Part shown: positions 43,080-52,158 of the stretch, one piece after another | How the letters are laid out: the number at the start of each line of letters is the position of its first letter | Position numbering within the stretch: position 1 is the stretch's first letter | Assembly: GCF_000315445.1 (NCBI RefSeq) | Contig: NZ_JH992957.1 | Coordinates: 69,252 to 133,251, forward strand | Length of the DNA: 64,000 nt | Source of the DNA: Alloiococcus otitis ATCC 51267 | GTDB taxonomy: Bacteria; Bacillota; Bacilli; Lactobacillales; Carnobacteriaceae_A | Direction of reading: 5' to 3' | The notes under the pieces: generated by a model | Databases searched by the model: none | Told to the model about the DNA's origin: nothing | Seen by the model: only the letters and a program-made list of their open reading frames with translations | Program-made: the position numbers and the translations under genes

Positions 43080-43798
43080 TGGTTGACTATCAAGCTTTTG
43101 CCCAGCTTTATGATGACTTAATGGACCAGACCCTGTATGACCAGTGGGCAGACTGGGTCCAAAACCGCCTCCCCAAGGGTCAGTCTATCCTGGAGTTGGG
43201 TTGTGGGACCGGCCGTTTAGCTAATAAATTGCTTCAAAATTATGAAGTGACCGGCCTTGACCGGTCTGCTGACATGCTGACTTTAGCTCGAGACCGCCAG
43301 ACTAAGCCTTACTCCTTGATCCAAGCTGACATGACCGAACTAGCGGATTTACCCGTCTATGACCATATTATTGCTTTTAATGATACTCTTTGCTATTTGG
43401 AAAATCCCCAAGTTCTCTTGACTTGTTTTCAATCGGTTTACAAGCACTTGGCTCCTGGTGGTCATTTTCTTTTTGATGTTCACTCCATTAAGCAAATGAA
43501 TGACTTTAATGGGTTTTCCTACCATGGGGAAAGCGACCAAGGCTTGCTGGTATGGGATTCTTATCCAGGTGACCAGCCCTATTCAGTGGAACATGATTTG
43601 TCTATTTTTTTAGCCCAAGCTGACGGCAGTTACCACCGTTATGATGAAAGGCACTTTGAGAGAACCTATGAAGCAAGCTTTTATGAGCAATTATTGCATC
43701 AAGCCGGTTTTCGCTCGGTCCAGGTGACCAGTGACTTTGAAGAGAAATTTAACCCGGAAGGCAAGCGGTGGTTTTTCCAAGCTAAGAAAATAGTATGA
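43079..43798 (+). CDS. SAM-dependent methyltransferase (YqeM-like)
   Basis: A 239-residue class I methyltransferase with the SAM-binding motif ILELGCGTGRLANKL near residue 40 and the later GGHFLFDVHS. Target unknown. It overlaps the rsfS end and is the last gene of the yqe run, before tmcAL. Confidence 0.9.
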   Translation: MVDYQAFAQLYDDLMDQTLYDQWADWVQNRLPKGQSILELGCGTGRLANKLLQNYEVTGLDRSADMLTLARDRQTKPYSLIQADMTELADLPVYDHIIAFNDTLCYLENPQVLLTCFQSVYKHLAPGGHFLFDVHSIKQMNDFNGFSYHGESDQGLLVWDSYPGDQPYSVEHDLSIFLAQADGSYHRYDERHFERTYEASFYEQLLHQAGFRSVQVTSDFEEKFNPEGKRWFFQAKKIV

Positions 43799-43819
43799 CA
43801 CGAAAGGAAGGTGACCTAG

Positions 43820-45022
43820 GTGAAAGCCTTGGGTATTATAGCTGAATACAATCCTTTCCACAATGGCCACCTTTACCAACTAAACCGGGCTAGGGAAGTT
43901 AGCCAGGCCGACCTTGTTGTGGTTTGTCAGTCTGGCAACTTCTTGCAAAGGGGGGAGCCGGCCATTTACGACAAGTGGCATAGGGCAAAATGGGCTGTCC
44001 AGTCTGGGGCTGACCTTGTCCTAGAACTACCCCTTCCCTTTTCCATCCAATCAGCTGACTACTTTGCCCAGGCTGGTGTAAGGCTTTTAGACCAGTTTGG
44101 TGTCGACCAGCTCGCTTTTGGGGTAGAGTCTGGCCAGCTGGAAGACTTTCAAGTGGGGGCTAGGTTCTTGGTGGACCATGCTGAAGACTTTGAATTTTTC
44201 TTGAGCCAGTCTCCAAGGGAAAAGTCCTATCATGAACTTGTCATGGACTGGTTGGCTTCCAGTGACACAACCCGGCTACCCGATTTAAGCCAGCCCAATA
44301 ATATCTTGGCCTTTACATATATAAAGGCGGCCTACCAAGCAGGGCTTGATTTTCGTTTTTTCCCCATTAAACGTATTGGGGCCAACTACCACGACGACAA
44401 GGTCCAACCAGGTGGTCAGATCGCTTCGGCAACAGCAATCCGCAAAAAAATTTACCAGGGTCAAGCTGTCCAGAACTACCTTCCCAAGCCTGTCCACCAA
44501 GCTATCACTGACCTTAGTCCGGTTAAGCCGGAAGATTTCTGGCCCTTTATTCAGTATAAAGTCTGGAATATGGCTGAAGCGGAGATGGATAAAATCTATG
44601 ACATGAAGCCAGGCCTAAGCCAACGCTTTAAAAAAGCAGTCTTACAAGCTAAAAGCCTGAAAGATTTTATCAGCTTGACCGCCAGCCGCCAGCTGAGTCA
44701 CAACCGAATCAACCGCCTAGCTCTGTATTGCCTCTTGGACCTATACCAAGACCAAGTGGCGGAATTAAACCGTATTGGGCCAAGATATATCCGCCCCCTT
44801 GCCTTTAACTCACTAGGCCAGGCCTATCTAGGTCAAATCAAGTCGTCTCTGGCCCTGCCCCTGGTAACTCGGCTGAACCAGGATTCGGCCGATGAATTAG
44901 CCTTGGACATCAAGGCTGGGGAATTATACCGGCTAGCCAGGGTGGGGGACTTACCCAAGCAAGACTTCACACGAAAACCCTATATGAGTATTGACAAATA
45001 TGGTGACAGAAAGTATACTTAA
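43820..45022 (+). CDS. tmcAL: tRNA(Met) cytidine acetate ligase
   Basis: A 400-residue TmcAL (YlbM) that makes N4-acetylcytidine at the wobble base of elongator tRNA(Met), using acetate and ATP. The nucleotidyltransferase start GIIAEYNPFHNGH and the later SATAIRKKI are present. GTG 43820 follows AAAGGAAGGTG. It precedes DUF177 and rpmF, as in Bacillus. Confidence 0.92.
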   Translation: MKALGIIAEYNPFHNGHLYQLNRAREVSQADLVVVCQSGNFLQRGEPAIYDKWHRAKWAVQSGADLVLELPLPFSIQSADYFAQAGVRLLDQFGVDQLAFGVESGQLEDFQVGARFLVDHAEDFEFFLSQSPREKSYHELVMDWLASSDTTRLPDLSQPNNILAFTYIKAAYQAGLDFRFFPIKRIGANYHDDKVQPGGQIASATAIRKKIYQGQAVQNYLPKPVHQAITDLSPVKPEDFWPFIQYKVWNMAEAEMDKIYDMKPGLSQRFKKAVLQAKSLKDFISLTASRQLSHNRINRLALYCLLDLYQDQVAELNRIGPRYIRPLAFNSLGQAYLGQIKSSLALPLVTRLNQDSADELALDIKAGELYRLARVGDLPKQDFTRKPYMSIDKYGDRKYT

Positions 45023-45077
45023 TGCTGTTGCCTATGTCTATTAAAACCTTATCAGTCAAAGACATAGAGGTGATAAA

Positions 45078-45635
45078 ATGAAAATTAAATGGGCATTGAA
45101 TGAATTGCGGAAGCAAGACAATGAACCAACTCGGATCCAGGGTCAAGTTGACCTGGAGTCAAGTTTGACCAAGCGGAGCAAGTCCATTCTTGCAGCAGGA
45201 CCCGTCACCATAGATGGTTGGATTATTACAGAAGGCGAGGATGCCTTTATTGTTGATTGCACTTTAACGGTTGCCCTAACCGTTCCATCGACCCGGTCTT
45301 TGACCCCGGTTGATATTGACTGCAAGGCTAAATTACAGGAGACCTACCTGGCTCCTGGGCGAGAGGCTAGCCAGGAAGACTTGGACCAAGATGAATTGGT
45401 TATCCAATTGGCAAGCCAAGAGCTTGACTTGCAGAAGCCAATCGAGGATAGCATTATCTTAGCCATCCCGACCAAGGTATTAACTGAGGAAGAAGAAGAG
45501 AAAGGGATTTTCCCTAAAGGTGATGACTGGGAGGTTATGACTGAAGAAGGCTTAAAACAACAAAGAAAAGACCAAGCCCAAGAAGATTCTCCCTTTGCTG
45601 CTTTAAAAGACCTGTTTCCCGATGAAGACGAATGA
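45078..45635 (+). CDS. DUF177 family protein (YceD/YlbN-like)
   Basis: A 185-residue acidic protein. GWIITEGEDAFIVDCTLTVA is typical of the DUF177 core, with a long acidic C-terminal tail (DGFP-type ending FPDEDE). It precedes rpmF as in most bacteria and is thought to aid 23S/ribosome processing. AGAGGTG before ATG. Confidence 0.88.
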   Translation: MKIKWALNELRKQDNEPTRIQGQVDLESSLTKRSKSILAAGPVTIDGWIITEGEDAFIVDCTLTVALTVPSTRSLTPVDIDCKAKLQETYLAPGREASQEDLDQDELVIQLASQELDLQKPIEDSIILAIPTKVLTEEEEEKGIFPKGDDWEVMTEEGLKQQRKDQAQEDSPFAALKDLFPDEDE

Positions 45636-45671
45636 AGCCCTTACTGATAACACTTAAGGAGGTGTGTCCCA

Positions 45672-45845
45672 ATGGCAGTACCAAAGCGAAAAACATCTAG
45701 TTCTAAAAAGAACAAACGTCGAACTCACAAAAAACTGATCGCACCAAATATGACTGAATGTCCAAATTGCGGTGAAATGAAACGTAACCACCACATTTGC
45801 CCAGAATGTGGTTACTACGGCGGCGAAAAAGTGATGGGCGAATAA
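45672..45845 (+). CDS. rpmF: 50S ribosomal protein L32
   Basis: A 57-residue protein, so short it is easily missed. [20 protein letters not shown] opens the gene and four zinc-binding cysteines follow (CPNCGEM, CPECGYY). AAGGAGG lies just before. Followed by a terminator. Confidence 0.97.
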   Translation: MAVPKRKTSSSKKNKRRTHKKLIAPNMTECPNCGEMKRNHHICPECGYYGGEKVMGE

Positions 45846-46258
45846 AAGTAATTGAGCGTTAGGGGTAAGCACAGAACTTGCTTCTAACGCTTTTTTGTGT
45901 TTCATCATTTTTAGATCTTTCATGTTTTGAATTGCAAAGGATTAGTTTACCGGTTGAAGGGGATTCAGTCTGGTGTTATTCTCGAACAACAGATATTATG
46001 TGAAATTTTTCCAGTGTTTTCTAAAATAACAAGCATTATACTATAATTTAAAATCTCGCCAAGTCATGACCAAGACTCTAGCATTACAAGCAGTGCTAAT
46101 CCATAGCAAAATTAAAAGATAGTCAAATCTTGCCTTTTATTGGGGTTGGCTTAACCTTAGCTTGGTGGCTAGGCGATATGAAAGTCGAATTTGGGATATT
46201 GGTCTGATTGCTTTTATGGTAAACTTAGGCTAAGTTTGTATTGTGAGAGGAAGAGTTT
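45846..46258. other. intergenic region between rpmF and the dcw cluster
   Basis: After the terminator, a TATAAT near 46041 has no gene behind it. Plus-strand 46137-46206 reads FIGVGLTLAWWLGDMKVEFG and a stop, perhaps a membrane-protein fragment, but too short to name. Nothing else seen. Confidence 0.45.
45853..45897 (+). terminator. intrinsic terminator after rpmF
   Basis: AGCGTTAG and CTAACGCT pair around a loop, followed by TTTTTTGTG. Confidence 0.88.
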
Positions 46259-46636
46259 ATGAATACTGTAGCCTATTTTATAGCCTTATTGTTACTCTTT
46301 ATTATTCCCTTTGTGGTTATTTGCTTTAACCAATATATCAACCGGCAGTTTAAACAAGTTAACCTTCCCATTAAAACACCGGATATTTTGACTATTTACC
46401 AAATTTTTGCCATTCACTGGTTTAGCCAGATCGCCTTTGGTCGGACTTGGCTAGTTTTTTTGGCCCTCCTTTTAGCCATTGCTGGTTTAGGCATGGTGGT
46501 CTATTACTTGTCTAAGGATATTGCTATCTATTATGGTCGTTTCTTCCGAATTTGGTGGCGGCTAACTTTTTTGGTCACATTTGTCCTTTACCTTATCAGT
46601 GGTTTAGCCGCCTTGTACCAAGTTTTGGCAGGATAA
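46259..46636 (+). CDS. DUF3397 family membrane protein
   Basis: A 125-residue protein with four hydrophobic segments (3-23, 45-85 with two helices, 100-122). This DUF3397 family is typical just upstream of mraZ in Lactobacillales. Function unknown. AGAGGAAG precedes ATG; a terminator follows, so it is separate from the dcw operon. Confidence 0.75.
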   Translation: MNTVAYFIALLLLFIIPFVVICFNQYINRQFKQVNLPIKTPDILTIYQIFAIHWFSQIAFGRTWLVFLALLLAIAGLGMVVYYLSKDIAIYYGRFFRIWWRLTFLVTFVLYLISGLAALYQVLAG

Positions 46637-46678
46637 AAGGATACTTGCATCCTGCAAGTGCATTTGAATACTGAAGTT

Positions 46679-46725
46679 AAAAGAGCTGTGTCAAAGACTT
46701 TATCTTAGGCACAGCTCTTTTTGTG
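46679..46725 (+). terminator. intrinsic terminator after the DUF3397 gene
   Basis: AGAGCTGTG pairs with CACAGCTCT around a 20-base loop, followed by TTTTTGTG. Confidence 0.85.
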
Positions 46726-46887
46726 TCCAATTCTTTTGGACAAGGTTTCCTTAAAAAGACCTGACCTACCTTAGACTAGAGCATATGATCAAGCTTTGAC
46801 GATTTATTTAATATTTGACATTAATGTGGAGGAAAGTGGGGACTTGTGGTAAAATGTGAATGATTAAGGGGAGGAAGTGGTGACAAA

Positions 46888-47319
46888 GTGCTAATGGGAG
46901 AATTCCAGCATAATATTGATGCAAAAGGTCGGCTGATTGTGCCGTCTAAATTTCGTGAAAGCTTGGGCGAAAGCTTCATTGTCACCCGCGGTTTGGATGG
47001 CTGTTTATTTGGCTATCCTCAAGAAGCTTGGTCAGAATTAGAAGAAAAACTAAAACAACTCCCTTTAGCTAAGAAGGAATCCCGGCAATTTACCCGGTTT
47101 TTTTATTCAGGAGCCGTAGAATGTAGCTTGGATAAACAGGGGCGGATCAACCTACCCAAGACCTTGATTGATTATGCCAAGCTTGAAAAATCCTGCTACT
47201 TAATTGGCGTCTCTGAACGGATCGAGATTTGGAGTGAAGACCGCTGGAAAGAAGTTAGTGCCTCAGCCGGAGCATCTTTTGAAGAACTTGCTGAAGATAT
47301 GATTGATTTTGGCTTTTAA
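46888..47319 (+). CDS. mraZ: transcriptional regulator MraZ
   Basis: A 143-residue MraZ with two AbrB-like halves ([20 protein letters not shown] and [17 protein letters not shown]). It binds direct repeats upstream of its own operon to regulate division genes. GTG 46888 gives the usual MLMGEF start; ATG 46894 is an alternative. GTGGGGACTTGTGG then TAAAAT before it holds the likely promoter and GTGGGG-type binding site. Confidence 0.95.
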   Translation: MLMGEFQHNIDAKGRLIVPSKFRESLGESFIVTRGLDGCLFGYPQEAWSELEEKLKQLPLAKKESRQFTRFFYSGAVECSLDKQGRINLPKTLIDYAKLEKSCYLIGVSERIEIWSEDRWKEVSASAGASFEELAEDMIDFGF

Positions 47320-47331
47320 GGAGGGAAGCAA

Positions 47332-48288
47332 GTGGCGACCTTTGACCATGAAACAGTACTTTTAGAAGAATCGGTTGAATCCTTAAAGATTAAAGAAGAC
47401 GGTCTTTATGTGGATATGACCCTTGGTGGAGGTGGTCACACCAGTTTAATCTTGGACCAGTTAGGTGACCAAGGGAGTCTTTTTGCTTTCGACCAGGACC
47501 AAGAAGCCATTAGTCATGCTCAAGACAGTTTCCAAGAGGCCATTGCATCAGGCAAGTTAAGCTTGGTACATGCTAACTTTCGCAATGTCAAACAGGAATT
47601 GTCAAACATTGCTGTCAAAGGGGTGGACGGGATCTTGTATGACCTAGGAGTCTCCTCCCCTCAATTGGACCAAGCAGCAAGAGGCTTTAGCTACCACCAG
47701 GATGCCCACTTAGACATGCGGATGGACAAGAGTCAGCCCCTGTCAGCTTATACCATTGTCAATGAATGGCCTTATAAGGACTTGGTTGCTATCTTGTTTA
47801 AATACGGGGAAGAAAAATTTTCCAAGCAAATTGCCCGTAAAATTGAAGCTAGACGCAAAGACCAACCCATTGAAAGGACAAAAGAACTGGTGGAGATTAT
47901 CAAGGATGCCATACCAGCACCTGCTCGCAGAAAGGGAGGCCACCCTGCCAAGCGGACCTTCCAAGCCATCCGGATTGCCGTCAACGATGAATTAGGGGCC
48001 TTGGAAGATTCACTAGACCAGGCCATTGACCTACTAAACTTAAAGGGACGGCTCAGTGTGATTTCTTTCCATTCTTTAGAAGACCGGATCGTCAAGCAAA
48101 AATTACGGCAATATTCAAGCCCGCCCGATATACCTAGGGGCCTTCCTATCCTACCTGATTTTGCAGAACCAATTTTGAAGTTAGTCAACAAGAAGCCTAT
48201 CAGTCCTAGCCAAGGAGAAATAGAGACCAACAATCGGTCGCGGTCGGCCAAGCTGAGGGTTGCAGAGAAACAACGAATTGAGGAGTGA
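47332..48288 (+). CDS. rsmH: 16S rRNA (cytosine-1402-N4)-methyltransferase
   Basis: A 318-residue RsmH (MraW) that methylates C1402 in the ribosomal P site. [16 protein letters not shown] and [10 protein letters not shown] are SAM-binding and catalytic motifs; [11 protein letters not shown] is near the end. GTG start after AAGGAGGG. Overlaps ftsL by four bases. Confidence 0.95.
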   Translation: MATFDHETVLLEESVESLKIKEDGLYVDMTLGGGGHTSLILDQLGDQGSLFAFDQDQEAISHAQDSFQEAIASGKLSLVHANFRNVKQELSNIAVKGVDGILYDLGVSSPQLDQAARGFSYHQDAHLDMRMDKSQPLSAYTIVNEWPYKDLVAILFKYGEEKFSKQIARKIEARRKDQPIERTKELVEIIKDAIPAPARRKGGHPAKRTFQAIRIAVNDELGALEDSLDQAIDLLNLKGRLSVISFHSLEDRIVKQKLRQYSSPPDIPRGLPILPDFAEPILKLVNKKPISPSQGEIETNNRSRSAKLRVAEKQRIEE

Positions 48289-48686
48289 GTCTGATGCCTA
48301 CAAACGATAACTTAGCCAGACAATATCAAGAGAACTATTCAAAACTCCCTGACCGGCCTAAGATTGATGTCAAACAGGGTCATGAAGCTTCAGACATGAA
48401 ACATAGCCTAGTTAGACCTGGCTTAACCAAATTGGAAAAGCTAGTCATGACCCTTTTCGCAGTGGCCTTTATGGGCTTGAGCCTCTTCAGCATTTCCATG
48501 ACCTCAAGCTTGACTGCTGTCAGTCAAGAAGTTCAAGACTTGCAACAAGAAATCGAAGAAACTTCTGAAATGAATACAAATTTAGAGCAAAATATCCAAG
48601 AATTGTCACGCTACGACCGCGTTTATGGCCAAGCCCGTGACCAGGGCTTAGAAAACCAAAATGACCGAGTAAGGAAGGTTGAATAA
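48285..48686 (+). CDS. ftsL: cell division protein FtsL
   Basis: A 133-residue bitopic protein with one membrane helix (about 52-72, [18 protein letters not shown]) and a coiled-coil of heptads (77-105, [15 protein letters not shown]). It forms a complex with DivIB and DivIC at the septum. GTG 48285 (or ATG 48294) starts it inside the rsmH end; its stop overlaps the pbp start. Confidence 0.9.
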   Translation: MSLMPTNDNLARQYQENYSKLPDRPKIDVKQGHEASDMKHSLVRPGLTKLEKLVMTLFAVAFMGLSLFSISMTSSLTAVSQEVQDLQQEIEETSEMNTNLEQNIQELSRYDRVYGQARDQGLENQNDRVRKVE

Positions 48687-50980
48687 TGAAACCGAATAGC
48701 CAGCCCAAAAGTCGTGGACAAAGAAATAAGAGACGGTTTGGTTATGTCATGATTGCGGTTAGCTTCTTCCTTATGGCTTTTGTGGTGGTCAGACTGGCCG
48801 GAATCATGTTGCTGGGTCGGGCTGGGGGGCAAGACCTAGAAGACCGGGTTAGCCAGTTGTACAAGGGGGGTGACCTTCTCTTAGCCGAGAGAGGGACCAT
48901 CTATGACCAGAACAATAACCCCATAGCCGTGGACGCCAAGACTTATAAAATGACGGCCATTTTAACTGACCAATGGGCCCCAGATTCTCGGCCCATCCAT
49001 GTCCAAGACCCTGACCAAGTTGCCAGGGTCTTGTCTAACCACCTGGCCATTAGCTATGACCAAGCTCTGGAAAAATTAGAGTCTGATGCCAGCCAGGTGG
49101 AGTTTGGAACAGTTGGCAACAAGTTATCCTATGATACGGTTGGCCAAATACAGAGCGATTTGGAAGACCAAGGCTTAACAGGCATTACTTTTGAAGAAAA
49201 CCAGTCTCGTCTGTACCCGAATGGGACTTTTGCTTCAAATATTATTGGACTAGCCCAGGATACTAGCGAGTCGGACCAGGTAGATGACCAAGACCGTGAT
49301 GAAAATGACCAAATTCAAGGGGTCATGGGCCTGGAAGAGGAGTTTAATGACCAATTAACGGGGGAAAACGGGGTCATTAATTACCAACAGGACCGGTATG
49401 GTTATATTTTGCCCAACCAGAAAGTCCAGGCCCAAGAGTCTGTTGACGGGGACGACCTCCATTTAACCTTGGACCGTCGCTTGCAAACTTATCTAGAAAA
49501 TATTCTAGACCAAGTCCAGGCTGACCATAAGCCCAAAACAATGACTGCAACAGTAATGGATGCAAAAAATGGTGCTATCTTAGCTTCCAGTCAGCGGCCT
49601 AGCTTTAATGCCACCACCCTGGAGGGAATTGACCAATCCTGGCAGAACCTCCTAGTCGATTATGAAATAGAACCGGGCTCAACACTAAAGGTTATTACTC
49701 TGGCAGCAGCCATTGAAGAGGGGGTCTTTGACCCAAATGCCTATTTCGAGTCAGGTACTTATGAAGTGGCAGGAGGCCGGGTTAGGGACGTCAAACCAGG
49801 AGGCTGGGGAACCATTAGCTACCTGGAAGGACTTTTCCGATCTAGTAATGTGGCCTTTGTCAAATTGGTCGAGGCTATGGGACTTGAAACCTGGAAGTCT
49901 TACTTGGATGCCTTTGGTTTTGGTCAAGTGACTGGTATTGAATTACCAAATGAAAGACCTGGCCAAAATCCCTACCTTTGGAACCTGCAAAAAGTCAACA
50001 CAGCTTTTGGTCAGGGAATTACCGTTACTCCTATCCAGATGCTCCAAGCCTTTACCGCCATTAGCAACCAAGGGGAAATGGTTCGGCCAAATATTATCAA
50101 AGACATTGACCAGGAAGGTGAAGAAGACCAATCCGAAGTTGAAACTGAAAACCAGGACGGTCAGGTGGTGGGCCAGCCCATTTCTCAAGAAACTGCCCAA
50201 AAAACCTTAGACTACCTACGAATGGGGGTGGAAAGTGATATAGGTACCACTAATGGCTATCAAATTGAGGGAATTCCAGTTGCTGCTAAGACAGGGACTG
50301 CCCAAATCGTTAACCCAGAAACTGGTCAATATTATTCTTCTAACGGGGACTATATTTACTCAGTTGTCACCATGTTGCCAGCTGATGAACCGGAATATAT
50401 CCTTTATATTACGGTTCAACAGCCTCAATTGACTGAAGAAGTAAATTATGGTGGCCAGGTGGTCAAGCAAATTTTTGACCCCTTGAGTCAACGGTTTCTA
50501 CTCGAAGAAGGGGTTGACCATGGTGGGGAAGATTTCCAAGATGACTTACAAGAAGTACCTAACTTGATCGAAAAAGATAAGGAAGAAGCCCTTGACCTAG
50601 TTGAAGAAGCTGATTTGGAATACAGTCTAGTTGGTCAAGGTGATAAAATTGTCCAGCAATCCCCCGGCCAAGCTGGTCAAGTTGCCAGTGGCCAGAAGGT
50701 CATCTTAGTGACTAATGGGGCCATGACCCTACCAGACTTAAGAGGCTGGTCTAAGAGTGATTTGGTACGTTTAAGTGACTTGACTGGGATAAACTTGGAA
50801 ATTGAAGGGGAAGGTTATGTGACCAGTCAAGATAGTCCGGCCCAAACCACCATTGAATCTGGCGACCCAGTTAAAGTGACCATGTCTGATCCATCAGGTG
50901 AATCCAGTCAAACTAGTCAAGAGTCCAACACTCCTGACCATCCAGACCAGGCTTGGGATGAGTCAACTTTTGCTGAATAG
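48686..50980 (+). CDS. pbp2x: division penicillin-binding protein 2X with PASTA domains
   Basis: A 764-residue class B transpeptidase of the septum. A membrane anchor (14-38) precedes the dimerisation domain; active motifs are S332-TLK (EPGSTLKV), SSN at 386-388 and KTG at 535. Two PASTA repeats follow (about 630-740, VPNLIEKDKEEALDLVEE and LPDLRGWSKSDLVRL) and an acidic tail. It makes septal peptidoglycan. Confidence 0.95.
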   Translation: MKPNSQPKSRGQRNKRRFGYVMIAVSFFLMAFVVVRLAGIMLLGRAGGQDLEDRVSQLYKGGDLLLAERGTIYDQNNNPIAVDAKTYKMTAILTDQWAPDSRPIHVQDPDQVARVLSNHLAISYDQALEKLESDASQVEFGTVGNKLSYDTVGQIQSDLEDQGLTGITFEENQSRLYPNGTFASNIIGLAQDTSESDQVDDQDRDENDQIQGVMGLEEEFNDQLTGENGVINYQQDRYGYILPNQKVQAQESVDGDDLHLTLDRRLQTYLENILDQVQADHKPKTMTATVMDAKNGAILASSQRPSFNATTLEGIDQSWQNLLVDYEIEPGSTLKVITLAAAIEEGVFDPNAYFESGTYEVAGGRVRDVKPGGWGTISYLEGLFRSSNVAFVKLVEAMGLETWKSYLDAFGFGQVTGIELPNERPGQNPYLWNLQKVNTAFGQGITVTPIQMLQAFTAISNQGEMVRPNIIKDIDQEGEEDQSEVETENQDGQVVGQPISQETAQKTLDYLRMGVESDIGTTNGYQIEGIPVAAKTGTAQIVNPETGQYYSSNGDYIYSVVTMLPADEPEYILYITVQQPQLTEEVNYGGQVVKQIFDPLSQRFLLEEGVDHGGEDFQDDLQEVPNLIEKDKEEALDLVEEADLEYSLVGQGDKIVQQSPGQAGQVASGQKVILVTNGAMTLPDLRGWSKSDLVRLSDLTGINLEIEGEGYVTSQDSPAQTTIESGDPVKVTMSDPSGESSQTSQESNTPDHPDQAWDESTFAE

Positions 50981-51078
50981 CAATTTTAAAATCTTTATTA
51001 AAGTGATTGCTTGCTAGGGGGATTATCGCTAAAATAATCTTGGATGTGCTTTTAAACACGATAACGACATCAAAATAT

Positions 51079-51111
51079 ATGGGTCCATGGCTATTAGCCA
51101 TAGACCCATTA
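51079..51111. other. long perfect-type hairpin between pbp2x and mraY
   Basis: ATGGGTC-ATGGCT and AGCCAT-GACCCAT pair with opposed C and A bulges around ATT. The bases after are TATTATCGC, not a U-run. It may attenuate or protect the transcript between the two genes. Confidence 0.7.
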
Positions 51112-51132
51112 TTATCGCAATAGGAGATATTT

Positions 51133-52086
51133 ATGATTAATTTACAACTCGTCTGGCCCTTCTTAAGTGGCCTGGTTTTGTCCCTTATCCTTATGCCCCT
51201 AGTGATTAAATACTTTAGGCGTAAACAATTAGGCCAAATCACCCGGGAAATTGGCCCAAGTTGGCACCAAAGTAAGAGTGGAACCCCAACCATGGGTGGC
51301 CTAGCCTTTATCTTATCGGTTACGGTGACCATCGCTTTGGCCTTTTTAATCGGGACGGGAACCAAAGATATCGCTTTGCTCTTAATGGTCTTTTTGGTTT
51401 ACGGCTTGATTGGCTTTTTAGATGATTATATCAAGCTAGTGATGAAACGGAACTTGGGGCTCACCTCCCTACAAAAATTACTGGGTCAAATCCTAGCTGC
51501 CTTGGTATTTTATTTTATCGCCGATGTTTCGACTATCGTCAACCTGCCCTTCTCCCTTTCCATTGACTTGGGCTTCCTCTACCCCTTATTTGTCGTTTTT
51601 TGGTTGGTTGGTTTTTCCAATGCGACCAATTTAACAGATGGTATCGATGGCCTGTTAGGGACTACTAGTATCCTGGCCTTGCTAGCTTATAGTTTCATAG
51701 CTGTCTGGCAGGAACAGTATGATGTCCTCTTGTTCATCTTAAGTTTAGTGGGTGGCTTGCTAGGTTTTTTGGCCTTTAACATTAAACCAGCCAAGATTTT
51801 TATGGGAGATGTGGGATCTTTGGCCATCGGTGGCGTCTTTGCTAGCTTATCCATTATCTTAAACCAAGAATGGACCTTGTTATTCATTGGCCTAGTCTTT
51901 GTTGTAGAAACAGCCAGCGTGATCTTACAAGTGGCTTCATATAAAACAAGGGGCAAGCGGATCTTTAAGATGACCCCCATCCACCACCACTTTGAAATGA
52001 ATGGCTATAGTGAATGGAAAATAGTCATTATTTTTTCAGTTGTTACCATCATTACTTCTTTAGTCACGATTTGGATGGTGGTATAA
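51133..52086 (+). CDS. mraY: phospho-MurNAc-pentapeptide transferase
   Basis: A 317-residue, ten-helix enzyme that makes lipid I from UDP-MurNAc-pentapeptide and undecaprenyl phosphate. GFLDDYIK (Asp pair), NATNLTDGIDGL, FMGDVGSLAIGG and PIHHHFEMNG are complete. GGAGAT precedes ATG. Confidence 0.96.
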   Translation: MINLQLVWPFLSGLVLSLILMPLVIKYFRRKQLGQITREIGPSWHQSKSGTPTMGGLAFILSVTVTIALAFLIGTGTKDIALLLMVFLVYGLIGFLDDYIKLVMKRNLGLTSLQKLLGQILAALVFYFIADVSTIVNLPFSLSIDLGFLYPLFVVFWLVGFSNATNLTDGIDGLLGTTSILALLAYSFIAVWQEQYDVLLFILSLVGGLLGFLAFNIKPAKIFMGDVGSLAIGGVFASLSIILNQEWTLLFIGLVFVVETASVILQVASYKTRGKRIFKMTPIHHHFEMNGYSEWKIVIIFSVVTIITSLVTIWMVV

Positions 52087-52096
52087 TTAATTAAGT

Positions 52097-52125
52097 AAAC
52101 TGGGGTGAGGGCTCCAGTTTTTTTG
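52097..52125 (+). terminator. terminator-like hairpin between mraY and murD
   Basis: AACTGG and CCAGTT pair around GGTGAGGGCT, followed by TTTTTTT. It would end or attenuate transcription inside the dcw cluster. Confidence 0.75.
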
Positions 52126-52158
52126 CATCTTTAACGTTACTTAGAAAGGTTTGGCAAG

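Noticed and set aside
46137-46206. Membrane-protein fragment before the DUF3397 gene
   Set aside because: Only about 23 codons and no recognisable signature.
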